Source: Solirubrobacter pauli (GTDB taxonomy: Bacteria > Actinomycetota > Thermoleophilia > Solirubrobacterales > Solirubrobacteraceae). Taken from it: a stretch of DNA of 64,000 bases. The position numbers and the translations under genes are program-made. Under the pieces are notes generated by a model, which did not search any database, had not been told where the DNA came from, and saw nothing but the letters and a program-made list of their open reading frames with translations. The stretch lies in assembly GCF_003633755.1 (NCBI RefSeq), contig NZ_RBIL01000001.1:4015426-4079425 (forward strand). Reading direction: 5' to 3'. Positions 36,501 through 51,500 of this stretch are shown here, in pieces (positions within the stretch are counted from its first letter, which is position 1; each line of letters begins with the position of its first letter).

Positions 36501-39500
36501 CGCCGTGACCGCCACGCTCAGCGGCGGCGCGCTCAAGCTCAACACGGGCGGCGACTTCACCGGCACCGCGGCCGACCCCGGCACGACGTCCGCGATCAAG
36601 CAGGTGAGCGGCACGCTCACGACCTTCAAGATCGCCGACTTCGCCGAGGCCGCCGGTTCGTTCACGCTCACGGTCACGGCCGACGCGACCGACCTGGCCC
36701 TCACGCTCACGCAGTTCCGGATCGGCGCCGCCACCGGCCCGAACCTGACCGCGTCCGGCACGCTCGCGCTCGTCAAGCGCGGCGCCGACCTGCAGGTCAC
36801 CGGCACGCTGGCGTCCGCCGCGCTCAACGGCGTGAGCGGCTTCGCGGTCACGCTCAGCGACGCGAGCCTCGAGATCGACACGGCGGCCAACCTGCGCCGC
36901 GCGAAGGGCACGCTCACCGCGACCCTCAGCGAGGGCACGCTCAGCGGCTCGTTCTTCTACGAGCGCCAGGGCACGCGCACGCTCGTCGCGCTCTCGGGCG
37001 TGTCGGTGAAGGCGGGCGCGACCGAGCAGCTCAAGGAGGGCGAGGGCGTCCTCGTCCTGTTCGGCACCGGCATCGCCGGCTACTTCACCGGCAAGGCCGC
37101 GATCGCCATCCCGGGCGTCACGCTCGACGCCCGCGCGCTCTTCCGGGTGAACACGACCAACGCCGCCGTCGACGAGACGGTCGAGGTCGGCGGCCGCCAG
37201 CTGACCGTGTCCTTCGGTGCCGGTGAGGGCAAGACGTACTCGCTGTCGGTCTCGGACCTGGAGCTCAACATCGCCGGCGTCGTCGTCCTCAAGGGCGCGG
37301 GCACGCTGAAGACCGGCACGTTGACCGGGACGAGCATCGCGGTCGAGACGTTCGCCGGCACCGGCCTCACGCTGTTCTTCGGCGAGGGTCCGCTGACGCT
37401 CGCCAACGGCGAGACGAACCCGCTCGCGCGCGGCCTGCTGATCACCAACGCCACGGTCGGCCTGATCAAGGGGGCCGACGGCGAATGGGCGCTGGACGCC
37501 AAGGGCCTCGTGGCACTGGTCGGCATCGGCGGCGGGCAGGGCGTCGGCCTGTCCGGCCAGGTCCACGTCCGCGTGAACAGCTTCAACCGCGCGATCGACG
37601 AGACGCTGCGGGTCGAGGGCACGAGCAACGACGTGATCGTCAAGTTCTCCGAGACCGAGAAGCTCAACGGCACCGCGCCCTACGCGAGCCTGACCGCGAC
37701 CGGCGCGCGCGTCGACGTGCTCGGCGCCTCGCTCACGGGCGACTTCACCTTCGCGAAGGACGGCAACGGCCTGCAGATCTCCGCGAGCAACGTCGAGACG
37801 AGCTTCGGCGGCGCGGACAAGTCCACGAGCGCGCGCGGACCCCCGGCGCCGGTCAGCTTCAGCAACGGCACCGGCTCGATCGGCATCGGCGCCAACGGCC
37901 TCACGGCCGACCTCGGCGGCACGCTCGCCCTCAACCTCCCGGGCGTCTCCACCACCGCCACCTTCCGCCTCGAGGTCGACCCGACCTCCGTCGCGATCAG
38001 CGCCACGGACGTCACGCTCGACATCCTCGGCAACACGCTAACGGGCGACTTCTCGTTCGAGCACAGCGCCGGGGTCACGCATCTCACCGTCGCCGACGCG
38101 ACCCTCGCGCTCGCGGGCGCGATCACCCTGAAGGCGATCAACGGCGAGCTCACCATCGACGCGTCCGGCGTCACGGGCCGCCTCGCCGCCACCGTCGACA
38201 CGATCGCCATCGACGCGCTGACGCTCACGAGCGTCGAGCTGAACGTCGCGCCGGGCTTCCTCAAGGTCGAGGCCAAGGGCGCGGGCTTCACCGTCGCCGG
38301 CCAGTCGCTGACCGCCGACCTCGCGATCACGCGCACGCTCGACGAGGTCCAGATCGCGGCGACGAACGTCTCGCTCGTGCTCGGCACGGTCGCGAGCCTC
38401 ACCCGCGGCGCGGGCACCCTCACGGTCGCCGCCGGCAAGGTCGCGGGCTCGCTGAACGGCACGTTCGCCCTCACGGTCCCGGGCGTCACGCTCACCGGCG
38501 CGGTCCGCGCCGAGCTGGACACGGCGACCGGCTTCGTCCGCCTCGCGGTCACGGGCGGCACGCTCGAGGTCGCCGGCCAGAAGCTCAGCGGCGACATCAC
38601 GTTCACCAAGGACGGCGCGGACATCGAGCTCGACGTGACCAACGCGTCGCTCAGCCTCGGTGGCGGCCTGGTCACCGTCGCCAATGGCGCGGCGAACCTG
38701 AAGATCGGCACCGCGGTCACGGGCGCGTTCAGCGGCACGGTCACGACCACGCTTCCGGGCGTGAGCTTCGGCGGCCAGCTGACGGCGACGTTCGCCCCCG
38801 GCGCGGTCACCGTCGCCGGCACGGGGACGACGCTCACGATCGCCGGCACGACGCTCACCGCGGACTTCGCGATCGAGTCGACCGCCGATCAGGTCAAGGT
38901 CACGATCACCAACGACGCGACGCTGCCGTCGCTGCTCAAGCTCGGCACGTTCGTCGACATCGAGGACGCGAGTGGCACGCTCGTCTTCGGCAAGAGCGGC
39001 GTCGCGGGGCGCCTCGCGGTCGCCAAGTTCACCTTCGCGCTCCCGGGCATCCAGCTCACGGCGAGCACGGTCTCGATCGCCGTCAACACCTCGACGGCCG
39101 CCCTGCTCGACCTCCCCGCCGGCCCGACCGTCACGGTCAAGGCGATCGGCGCGCAGCTCACGCTCGGCGGCAACACGCTCGCCGGTGACTTCCTGTTCGA
39201 CCAGGGCAACGGCCAGACGCGGATCGCCGCGGCCAACGTCAGCGCCGTGGTCGCGGGCGTCACGCTCGCCGACGGCGAGGGCGCGTTCCTCGTCACGAAC
39301 GCCGGCATCGCCGGCCAGGCGAGCGGCACGCTGAGCGCCGCCGTCGGCCCGGTCAGCGCGGGCGGCCGCGCGCTCCTGCGCGTGAACACCACCGGCATGG
39401 CGCTCGACGAGGTCCTGACGCTCGGCAACCGCGCGATCGCGATCAAGTTCGGCGAGCAGGAGAAGAACGCGTTCGCGATCTCGGTCTCCGGCCTGAGCCT

Positions 39501-42500
39501 GAACATCGGCGACTTCGTGACGATCGAGGGCGACGTCGCCATCTCGGGCGGCGTGTTCGCCGGCGACGGCCTGACGATCTTCCTCGGCCGCGGCCCGGCC
39601 AAGATGGCCAACGGCGAGACGAACCCGCTGGCCGTCGGCGTCCTGATGACCGGCGCGCGCGTCGGCCTGATCAAGGTCGGCACGACGTACGCGGTCTACG
39701 CGACCGGCACCGTCTCGCTGATCGGCCTGAACGGCGTGACGCTCACCGGCACGGTCACGTTGCTCTACAACGACACCGGCGCGGCGGTCGACCAGACGAT
39801 CGAGATCCCGGGCTCCACGCAGCCGGGCGTGCGCGTGAACGTGGCCGCCGGCGCGAAGTCGCTGAAGGTCACCGGCGGCACGCTGGCGATCCTCGGCCAG
39901 TCGATCGGCGGCGACTTCGAGTTCGCCTCGCAGGCCAACGGCGACGTGACGATCACGGCCGCCAACGTCGCCGTGAGCGTCGGCCCGGTCAGCCTCACGG
40001 AGGCCGGCGGCACGCTGTCCGCGGGCGCCTCGGGCGTCGCCGGCCGCTTCACCGGCAAGCTGGCCTTCGCGGCCGCAGGCTTCGAGTTCGACGCCGGCAT
40101 CGGCCTCGCCGTCAACACCTCGACCGCGGCGCGCGACGGCCTGCCGGCCGGCCCGTACATCCGCTTCGAGGGCACCGGCGTCAAGCTGAAGCTCGCCGGC
40201 CAGGAGCTGACCGGCGACTTCTCCTTCGAGCGCGCCACGCTCGCGGACGGCACCGCGGTCACGGCGATCGCCGCGCGCAACGTCAGCTTCTCGGTCGGCG
40301 GCGCCGGCGCGGGTGCGTCGCTGACCAGCGGCGCGGGCGCGCTGCTGATCACCAGCGCCGGCCTCGCGGGCACGCTGCAGGGCACGATCGCGCTCTCGCT
40401 CCCCGGGGACGCGTCCTTCACCGGCACGTTCGCGCTGGCGATCAACACCGGTCACGCCGCCGTCAACGAGACGCTGACGGTCGCGAGGGAGAACGTCGCG
40501 CTGAACCTGGTCGGCGGCCCGTACGTGCGGATCGCGGGCACGCAGGTCAAGCTCACGCTGCTCGGCCAGGAGCTGTCCGGCGACTTCGCCTTCGAGTCGA
40601 TCACCACCTACGGCGCCGACGGCGTGCCCGGCGGCACGGGCTCAGGCGCCGACGGCAAGGTCCTGCGGCTCGCGCTCGCGAACGTGAACCTGTCGCTCGG
40701 CGGCGGCGTGCTGACCGTCACCAACGCGTCCGGCACGCTGATCGTCAAGCCCGCCGGCCTCGCGGGTGACTTCGGCGGCACGATCGCCCTCAACGTCCCG
40801 AACGTCACGCTCGCCGGCACGCTGCGAATCCAGGTCAACACGACCCTCGCGCCGGTCGACGAGACGATCGAGGTCGGCGGCGCGCCGGTCGCGCTGACGC
40901 TGCCGACCGGCACGTTCTTCCGCGTCGCCGGCACCGGCGTGAAGCTCACGATCCTCGGCCAGGAGCTCGGCGGCGACTTCAGCGTGACGAGCTCCGGCGG
41001 CGTCACGACGATCACGGCCGAGAAGGTCGTCGCGCGCTTCGGCGGCTCGGTCCTGACGGTCACGCAGGTGGGGACGGCGACGCTGGAGATCACCGCCGCC
41101 GGCATCAAGGGCTCGCTCGCCGCGACGCTCGCGCTCAACGTCCCGAACGTCAGCCTCACCGGCACCGTCGCGCTCACGATCGATCCCGCGTACCTGCGCG
41201 TCGAGGTCTCCGGCGCGAAGCTGACCGTGGTCGGGCAGGAGCTGAGCGCGGCCCGCGTCGTCGTCGAGCGGGCCGGCACGGACCTCAAGCTCACCGTCAC
41301 GGACGGCGTGATCAACCTCGCGGGCGGCACGGTCAAGGTCGAGGCGATCAACGGCAACCTCGCGATCGCCACCGGCCGCGTCGCCGGCACGCTGAGCGCG
41401 AGCCTCGCCGTCACCGCCGGCGACGTCCAGCTCGGCGGCCGCTTCGCGCTGAAGATCGACACCGCCGCGCCGTACCTGAAGGTCGATGCGGTCGGCGTCA
41501 CCGTCCGCGTCGCGGGTCAGCGCCTGACCGCCGACGTCTCCGTCGAGCAGCTGACGACGGCGAAGGGCCCGGCGGTCAAGCTCGCGCTGGCGAACGTCAA
41601 CCTCGCGCTCGGCGACGGCAAGCAGGACCTGCTGACGCTGACCAACGGCAGCGGCAACTGGCTGATCCTGAGCACGGGCGTCGCGGGCCGCGTCCAGGGC
41701 ACGGTGGCGCTGCAGAACGTGCCCGGCGTCACGCTCCAGGGCACGCTCGGCCTGGAGCTGAACACGACGAACGCCAACGTCGACGAGACGTTCACGCTCA
41801 ACGGCTTCGAGACCCGCCTGCAGATCGCCGCCACGCGGACGTTCGCGGTCAGCGGCACCGGCGTGACGATCGCGCTCGCGGGCGTCTCGATCGTCGGCGA
41901 CTTCGTGTTCTCGAAGGACGCCGACGCGACCAAGCTCGAGATCACGAACGCCGAGATCGCGCTCAGCGCGGGCGGCACGCGCCTGGTCGCGGTCACGATC
42001 ACGTCCGGCGCGCTGACGATCAAGACCGCCGCGGGCGGCAAGGGCGGCGTCACCGGGTCCTTCGACGCCAAGCTCGTCGTCGACATCCCGAACGTCGCCT
42101 TCACCGGCGACTTCAAGGTCGACTTCGACACCACGACCACGACGCCGACGTTCAAGGTCGAGACCACCGGCGCGCAGCTGAAGATCGCCGGCCAGACGCT
42201 CGGCGCGGCCAAGATCGTGATCGAGAAGAACGCCGCGGGCGTGCTCGTCAGCGTCACCGACGCGACGCTGCAGCTCGGGACGTTCGTGAACATCACGGCC
42301 GCCAACCACCTCAGCGGCACGCTGCAGATCACGCCCGCGGGCGTCGCCGCGTCGCTGAAGCTCCAGAACGTCGTCGCCGGCACGTTCGCGCTGCCCGCCG
42401 GCCTGACGATCACGGCGACCGAGATCTTCCTGCAGATCAACACCGCGACGACCGCCAACGCCGCGACCGGCCTGCCGGCCGGCCCGTTCGTGCGGGTGAA

Positions 42501-45500
42501 CGTGACGGACGCGACGCTTGCGATCGGCTCGGCGATCTCGGTCAGCGGCAGCGTCCTGTTCGACCAGTCCTCGCGCAGCGGGTTCGCCGGCGGCGTCTCG
42601 CTCGTCACCGCCTCCGCCGCGCCGATCCTGGCGAGCGGCGACGTGGACGGCGACGGCGACCTCGACCTCGTCAACGGCACGAGCGGCGTCGACCTGCTGT
42701 ACCTCAACACCGGCTCCGGCGGCTACACCGCCGCGCCCGCCGCGCGCATGCCGGCGTTCAGCGAGACCGCCCGCGCGATCGCGCTCGCCGACGTCAACAA
42801 CGACAACCGCCTCGACCTGATCGTGGTCAACGCCGGCACCTCGCGCGTGCACCTGAACCTCGGCGGCACCGGCGCGGCCTGGCTCGGCTTCGACACGACG
42901 GCCAAGGCGACGTTCACGACGCCCAACGCGACGTCGCTCGCCGTCGGCGACGTCAACGGCGACGGCAACGCCGACCTCGTGCTCGGCGCGTCCGCCGGCA
43001 CCACGCAGGTCGTCTACGGCGCGGGCGACGGCACCTTCGGCTCCGGCACGAACCTGCTGACCGCCGACGTCCGCGGGGTGGCGCTCGGCGACCTCGACGG
43101 CGACCGTGCCCTGGACATCGTCGTGACCGTGACCGGCGAGGCCCCGCGCATCTTCGTCAACGACGGCAACGACACGCCCACCTTCACCGCCGGCCCGGCG
43201 CTCGCCGTCACCGGCGCGACCTCGGTCCTGCTGGTCGACGCCGACGGCGACCGCAAGCTCGACCTCGTGCTCGGTGGCACGGCCGGCGTCACGCTCTTCA
43301 CCAACACCCGCACCGACGCGGCGCTCACGTTCGCCGCCGGCGTCGCGCTCACCGCGACCGCCGCCACCGGGCTGGCCACCGCCGACGTCGACGGCGACGG
43401 CTTCGCGGACCTGCTGGCGAGCACCGCCACGGGCACGCTCCTGCTCGTCAACAAGGGGACGGCCGGCGGCTTCAAGGACGCGGCGGCGATCGACGCCACG
43501 GCCGGCACCGGTGTGCTCGCCATCAACGTCGACACCGACCGCGACGTCGACGTGCTCGTCGCGACGGCCGCGGGCGTCCGGCTCGTCGCCAACACGCCGG
43601 TGAAGACGACGCGGCTCGCGTTCGCCAAGGTCAGCGTCAACCTCGGCTCCGACAACGGCGGCGTGAAGATTAAGAACGGCAACGGCGCGTTCCTGCTCAC
43701 GCCCGACGGCATCGCCGGCCAGTTCTCCGGCGAGGCCGAGGTCGCCGCCGGTGGCTTCGAGCTCGGCGCCAGCGCGGCCGTGCGGATGAACACGACGACG
43801 AAGACGGTCGACGAGGCGATCGAGGTCGGCGGGATCGTCATCGCGATCAAGTTCGGTCCGGGGGAGATCGCGACCACCAAGCCGTTCGTCGCCTTCTCGG
43901 TCGCCGCCTCGGCGCGCTTCGGCGACTTCCTCGAGCTCTTCGGCACGATCACCGACGACGGCACGGGCCTCTCGACCGGGACCGACGTCAACGTCTTCAT
44001 CGGCCAGGGCCCCGGCCTGGTCGACGGCGCGCTGAACCCGAACGCTCGCGGCCTGTACCTGCAGGGCGCGGTGTTCGTGGTCAAGAAGATCGGCACCACG
44101 TTCGCCGTCTACGCCAAGGGCAACCTGCAGCTCGTCGGCATCCCGGGCGTGACCCTCTCCGCGCAGTCGGTCGAGGTGCTCTACAACACGACGGGCGCCG
44201 ACCAGACGTTCGCGGTTCCCGGCAACGGCACCAAGACCGTGCTGGCCGGCCAGACGCTCGTCGTGAAGGGCACGCTCGACGTCGCCTTCTCCGGCATGAC
44301 GCTGCACGGCGACTTCTCGTTCGCGAACGCGACGGCGGCCGGCGCGACCAAGGGCGACATGACGATCGGCATCGCCAACGGCTCGCTGTCGCTGGGCGAC
44401 GGCGGGGTGGTGAAGGTCGAGGGCCTCAACGGCACGCTCAACAGCACCGCGGCCGGCATCGCCGCGAAGATCGACGGCACGCTCGTGCTCAACATCCCGG
44501 GCGTCAGCGCGCCGGCGAGCGCCGCGGTCAAGGTCGCGGTCAACACCACGGGCGCGACGACGCTGGACATCGCGCCGCGCTCGGTGCTCGTCGAGGCCAC
44601 GCTGGCGCTGACGCTGTTCGGCCAGTCGCTGAGCGGCACGTTCCTGTTCGAGCAGTACACCGCGCCCGCCGCCGCCGGCGCGACGCCCGCGAAGCTCGTC
44701 CGGATCACCGCGACCGGCGTCGAGCTCACGCTCGGAACGGCCACCGCCGGCGTGAAGGTCACGCAGGGCACGGCGCTGTTCGTCGTCCGCCCGGCCGGCA
44801 TGGCGGGCCGCGTGAGCGGCACCGTCCAGGTGATCGTCCCCGGTGACGCCGTCAAGTTCAGCGGCACGTTCGGCGTCGCCATCAACACCACCGGCGCCGC
44901 CGTCAGCGAGCAGGTCACGGCCGGCGGCCAGACGGTGTCGCTGGCGCTGCCCGCGGGGCCGTACCTGCGCGTGTCGGGCGACAACGTCGAGCTCGCCTTC
45001 GCCGGCCAGCGGATCACGGCGTCGTTCGCGTTCGAGTCGGCCAAGGTCGGCGCCACGAACGTCGTCCGCGTGCTGGTGACCAACGTCAACGCCGCGTTCG
45101 GCGACGGCACCACGAGCTTCGTCACGCTCAGCGGCGGCGCGGGCGTCTTCGTCATCAACGCCGCCGGGCTCGCCGGCGACATCGGCGGCACGGTCGCGGT
45201 CAACATCCCGGGCGTCTCACTCAGCGGCGCGCTCCGGCTCGTGATCAACACCACCGGCGCGGCGGTCACGTCGACGCTGCAGTTCGGCGCCACGCCCGCC
45301 ACGCGCACCGCGGTCGCGCTCGGCGACGTCAACGGCGACGGCCGCCAGGACCTGATCACCGGCACGAACGCCACCGGCCTGGTCCTGCACCTCAACGACG
45401 GCACCGGTGACGCGTTCGACGGCATCGGCGGCGTGGCGTTCGGCCGGCTGACCGACAACGTCACCTCGGTCACGCTCGGCGACGTCGACGACGACGGTGA

Positions 45501-48500
45501 CCTGGACCTGATCACCGGCACCGCCGGCGATCAGAGCTACCTCTACTTCAACGACGGCCGCGGCGTCTTCAGCGCCGGCCTCGCGCTCTCCGCCGGCGGC
45601 CGCGCGGTCGCGCTCGGCAACCTCGACGCCGACGAAGGGCTCGAGCTCGTGATCGGCAACGGCGACGGCGCCCGCCGGTTCGACGTCGCCGCCGACGGCA
45701 CGCTGACCGAGGCGCCCACTGCGCTCGACGCCGGCCGCGTGGACGCGATCGGCCTCGGCGACGTCGACGGCGACGGCCGCCTCGACGTGATCGTCGCCGG
45801 CACGGGGCGCGCGACGACCGCCTACCGGAACCTGGCCGGCGGCTTCAGCGCGGTCGAGGTCGCCACGTCGACCGGCGCGACCGTGCTGACCGTCGCCGAC
45901 GTGGACGGCGACGGCCGCGCCGACGTCGTCGCCGGCACCACGCTCTTCAAGGGCACGGTCACCGGCAGCGCGCTGACCTTCAGCGCCGCCGCCCCGATCG
46001 CGGCGCTGACCACCGGCCTGACCGGCGTCGGGTTCGCCGACCTGGACGGCGACGGCCGCCAGGACGCCGTGGTCGCGAGCGGCGCGACGGGCGCGCTGGT
46101 GCACCGGGGGACGGGCGCGCTGGCGTTCGGCGCCGGCACGACGCTCGGCACCGTCACCTTCAACGTCGCGGCCGGGAACTTCATCCGCATCACGGGCACG
46201 GGCGTCACGCTCGACATCGCCGGCCAGAAGCTCACGGCCACGCTGGACTTCGAGCGCAACACGCTCGCCGACGGCACGCAGCTGATCCGCCTGCAGGTGT
46301 CCGACGCGCAGCTGTCGCTGCTGGACGGCGCGCTCGTGCTGAACATCTCCGGCGCGCTGCAGATCGGCGCCGGCGGCCTCGCGGGCGAGCTGACGATCGC
46401 GGCGCCGAGCGGCCTCAACCTCGGTCCGATCACGCTCACCGGCACCTTCAAGCTCGCGATCAACACCTCCACCGCGGCGGTCGTGCTCGCGAACGGCACG
46501 CGCCTGCCGGCCGGCCGCTTCGTCCGCGTCGAGGCCGACGTCACCTTCACCATCGCCGGCACGGACGTCGAGCTGAGCGGCAAGGTCGCGATCGAGCAGA
46601 CCACGTCCGCGACCGGCGTCAAGCGGCTCACGCTCGGCTTCACCGGCCTGACGGTCAAGTTCGGCGCCGACCCGATCCTCAGCGGCGGCGAGGGTGTGCT
46701 GCTCGTCCTGCCCGAGGGCATCGCCGGCACGCTCGGCGGCACGCTGGACCTGTCCGCGCTGACCGGCGGTGCGGTGACCATCCGCGGAACGCTGCAGCTG
46801 TCGATCAACCAGACGCAGCGGGCGCTGAACGAGACCTTCGACGTCGCCGGCACGACGCTGGCGCTCAACCTGCCGAAGGGCCCGTTCGTGCGGATCGCGG
46901 GCACGAACCTCGAGCTGTCCGCGGCCGGGCAGACGCTCTCCGGCGACTTCGGCTTCGAGCGCGCCGGCACGACGACCAAGCTGACCGCGGCGAACGTCCG
47001 CATCAGCCTCGGCGGCGTCCTCGAGGTCACCGACGGCACGGGTGAGTTCACGCTCTCCCCAGCGGGCATCAAGGGCAAGCTCAGCACGTCGATCACGCTC
47101 AACGTCCCGGGCGTCACGCTCGGCGGCGGCTTCAAGCTCGACATCGACACCACCACCGCGGTCAAGACGCTCAAGGTCGGTGGCGAGAACCTGACGCTGT
47201 CGGTCGCGGGCCAGTCGCTCTCGGGCACGTTCTTCTTCGAGCAGACGACCGCCGGCACGGTCAAGACGCTCAAGCTCTCGTTCAAGAGCGTCGTGCTCCA
47301 GCTCGGCGACCCGAGCAGCGTGCAGCTGACCGTGACCCAGCAGGGCGAGGCGCAGTTCGTCGTCGCGCCGACCGGCCTGACCGGCGAGTTCGCCGCGCGC
47401 GTCTCGCTCACCGGCCTGCCCGCCGACGTGATCACGCTGCCGGACCTCGACTTCGCCGTCAAGCTGACGCCGACGAGCCTGCGCGTGGAGGTCGGCACGG
47501 CCGCCAACGCGCCGATCGTGATCGCCGGCCAGCAGCTCGGCGGCACGTTCGCCTTCGAGCGCGTCACCGGCGCCGGCGCCGACAAGACGATCGGCACGTC
47601 CGACGACGTCCAGGTCATCCGCATCGCCGCGTCCAACGTCACGCTGTTCCTGGGCGCCGGCGACGTCGGCATCTCGATCACGAACGGCAACGGCCGCTTC
47701 CTGCTGACCCAGGCGGGCGTCGCGGGCGAGTTCAGCGCGACCGCGTCCATCAAGCTCGGCGAGGGCATCCAGGCCGGCCCGGTCGGCGTCGGCTTCGCGC
47801 TCAACAACACGGCCGCCGCGGTCAACGAGACGTTCATCATCGGCGGCCAGACGCAGCGCCTGCAACTCCCCGCCGGTCCGTACATCCGCGCCTCGCTGAC
47901 CGGCCTGACGATCGAGATCGCCGGCCAGAAGCTCAGCGCCGACTTCAGCTTCGAGAAGCAGGGCACGACGACGACCGTCACGCTGGCCAACGTCAGCCTC
48001 CGGATCGGCAGCGGCGACCGTGACTTCGTGCTCGTCTCCGAGGGCTCGGGCACCTTCACGCTGGCCGCCGGCGGCATGGTCGGCGAGATCGCCGCCAAGG
48101 TCGCGCTCGACGTGCCCGGCGTCACCTTCTCCGGCGCGTTCAAGGTGAGCATCGACACGCGCGTCGCGACCAAGAAGCTCTCGGTCGAAGGCATCGGCGT
48201 CGAGCTGTCGGTGGCCGGCCAGACGCTCAAGGGCAGCTTCACGTTCGTCAAGAACGCGACGACGGTCTCGATCACGCTGACAGACGTCTCGCTCGAGCTC
48301 GGCAACGGCACGCAGACGCTGGTCACGGTGACGGTCGCCAGCGGCTCGATCACGATCTTCAACGACGGCATCGTCGCCGCCATCAACAACGCCAAGCTCA
48401 CGCTCGCGGGCTCGCTGAGCACCGACTTCAAGTTCGACGGCGACGTGTCGCTGGCGATCAGCACGCGCCCGTCCAACCGCTACCTGAAGGTCACCGCCGG

Positions 48501-51500
48501 TGACGCGACGCCGCTGAGCTTCGAGGCGTTCGGCCAGTCGCTGACGGGCCGCTTCTCGTTCGAGCAGACCACGACCGCCAAGGGCACGAAGGTCGTCAAG
48601 ATCGAGTTCCGCGACGTGTCGATCTTCATCGGCGACGCCGGCTCGGGCAACGGCGTGTCCGTCACCGGCGGCACCGGTCAGCTGCTGATCCTGCCGCAGG
48701 GCATCGCGGGCAAGATCGGCGGCACGGCGACACTCACCCTGCCCGGCTTCTCGCTCACGACGACGGCGACCATCGAGATCAACCGCCTGCCGCTCGCGGT
48801 CAACGAGACCGTCGGCACGACGCCGCTCGTCCTCCCGGCCGGCCCGTTCCTGCGCGTCGCGCTCTACGACACCGCGCTGAAGATCGGCGGCGTCGAGGTC
48901 CGCGCCGACTTCTTCTTCGAGACGTCCACGCGCAAGAGCACCGGGCTGAAGGTCACGAAGATCGCCGTCGCCAACCTGAACTTCACCGGCAGCGGCAACG
49001 TCATCAACAACGCCGCCGGCGCGCTGATCATGTACCAGGGCGGCGGCATCGCGGGCACGGTCATGGGCAAGGTCGGCGCGACGGGCGCGAGCGCCTCGAT
49101 CGGCCTGTCGATCAACACCACCGGCGCGCCCGTCAAAGAGACGATCAACGTCAACGGCACCGAGATCACGATCAACGCGTCCGGCAACTTCGAGTTCCTG
49201 ATCCAGGACCTCGACATCGACCTGGGCGGGCTGCTCGAGATCCGCGGCGACTTCCGCCTCTCCGGCGACGAGTTCTTCGGCACCGGCCTCGAGATCTTCG
49301 TCGGCCGCGGCCCGTCGAGCGATCCGAGCGCGATCGGCATCCTGATCACGAACGCGACGATCTCCTACCGCCGTCTGCCGGGCACCGGCATGTACGCGCT
49401 GTGGGCGACCGGCACCGTCGCGCTGCTCGGCCTGCCGGGCCTGCAGGTGTCCGGCACGGCGACGTTCCTGATCAACACCACGGCCTCGGCGGTCACGGGG
49501 CTGCGCACGGCGACGACGCCGATCACGCTCGCCGCCAACACGTTCTCGCTGCAGCTCGTCGGCCTCAAGCTCGCGGTCGCCAACACGCTGGAGATCTCGG
49601 GCACGGCGTTCATCACCCGCCGCCCGACCGGCGACCTGGACTTCACGATCGCCAGCGTGAGCATCAAGATCATCGTCTCCGGCGACGCGCTGTTCACGGT
49701 CACCGGCGGCGCGACCTTCGTGCTCGGCGCCGCCACCGGCCTCAAGCTCACGAGCTTCTCGGTCTCGGGCTTCAAGGTGGGCGAGCAGAGCGACGGCAAC
49801 ACGACGCCGGCACCGGCCGCGCCGCCCCTGCCGCCGACCGCCCAGGTGCTGCGCACGGCCGACGTGATCCCGAGCGGCTCGGTCACGAACTTCATCGACG
49901 TCGTCTTCAACGACCGCAGCGGCAGCGGCCTGCGCACCGAGTCGATCCTCGACGCGGGCCAGGAGTTCGAGATCCTCGTCAACGGCGTCGTCGCGCCGGT
50001 GACGATCAACGGCACGCCGACCCTGCAGCCGGGCACCGCCAGCACGTACCGCTACACCTTCACCGGCAACCTCGGCACCGGCCTCGTCACGGTCCGCTTC
50101 CTCGCGGGCAGCTTCTCGGACAAGTCGGGCACGCCCGGCACGAACGTCAACCTGAACGCGACCGAGCAGTTCGTGCTGAGCGGCGCCGGCGGCGTCTCGC
50201 GCCCGATCGCCGAGCTCGCGAGCCCGGCCAACGGCGAGCAGCTGACCGCGCTGGACTTCAACGCCCGCCGCTCGATCGACATCACGTACCGCAGCCTCGA
50301 CGGCAAGGCGCTCGTGCTGTCGACGCTCACCAGCGTCCCGTTCAAGCTCACCGGCACCGGCCTCGCCGACGTCCAGCTCGACGCGCTCGGCCGTCCGGTG
50401 ATCGCGGGCTACCAGGTGATCGGCGGCGTCCAGGCGAACGCGACCACGATCACGGTCCGCTACTACCTCAAGGACAAGGACACCAAGAACCTCACGAACC
50501 TGTTCCAGGCCGGAACGGTCAACGTGGAGTTCTTCAGCGGCCCGACCGACGGCTTCGCGGTCCAGGACGGCGCGACCCGGATCACCAACGAGGTCGGCCT
50601 GCGCTCGACGTTCACGCTGTCGGCGAGCGCCCCGGGCGCGCGCCCCGCGACGACGAACATCACGCTCGGCCCGCTCGTGCTGCAGAACCCGACGATCGGC
50701 ATCGCCGACATCGGCTTCAGCCCCGACGGCCTGCTCATCCTCACGGTCGCGATCGGCGTCGAGCGCGCGACGATGGCGTTCGGCGGCGCCGGCACGGCGG
50801 GCGCGCCGAGCCAGTCGAGCACGGGCGTGAGCGTCGAGCTGATCGGCATCCTCGGCACGTTCGACCTCGGCGTCGACGCGTTCGGCCTGCTCAGCGGCAA
50901 CGTCCGCTTCGACGTCCCCGGCAAGTTCAGCTTCCGCGTCGCCCAGTTCGAGGCGATCGTGCCCGACGTGGTCACGATCACCGGCTCCGGGCTGGACGTG
51001 ACCTACGACCCGAAGGCGGCCAAGGGCCAGCAGATCCTGTCGCTGCAGGAAGCCGTGATCAGCTTCCCGCGCTTCGGCGTGACCGGCTCGATCCGGCCGT
51101 CGAACGGCAAGCCCGGCCTGGTCGTGCGCGACACCGGCTTCTCGCTCGGGGAGGCCGAGCTCAAGTACGGCGGCCAGCCGGTGAACCCGAACGCGCCTCC
51201 CCCGACGGACCCGAACGCGCTCGTCGCGACGCGCCCGGTCGGTCTCGACGGCATCCTCGAGTTCGTCGACCTGCGGATCGGCATCAAGGACTTCAGCATC
51301 GACTTCTCCAAGGGCGCGCAGCCGTTCAGCGGCACGATCTTCTTCGCCTCCGGCGGCGCGAAGTTCTTCCCCGGCAAGCCGATCAACGCGACGATCAGCG
51401 ACCGCCTGACGAGCGACGACCGCAACCCGAACGGGACGATGAACGACGAGGCGCTGCGCCTGGAGCTGACCTTCACGGCCGGCAAGGTCGACGCCTTCAA

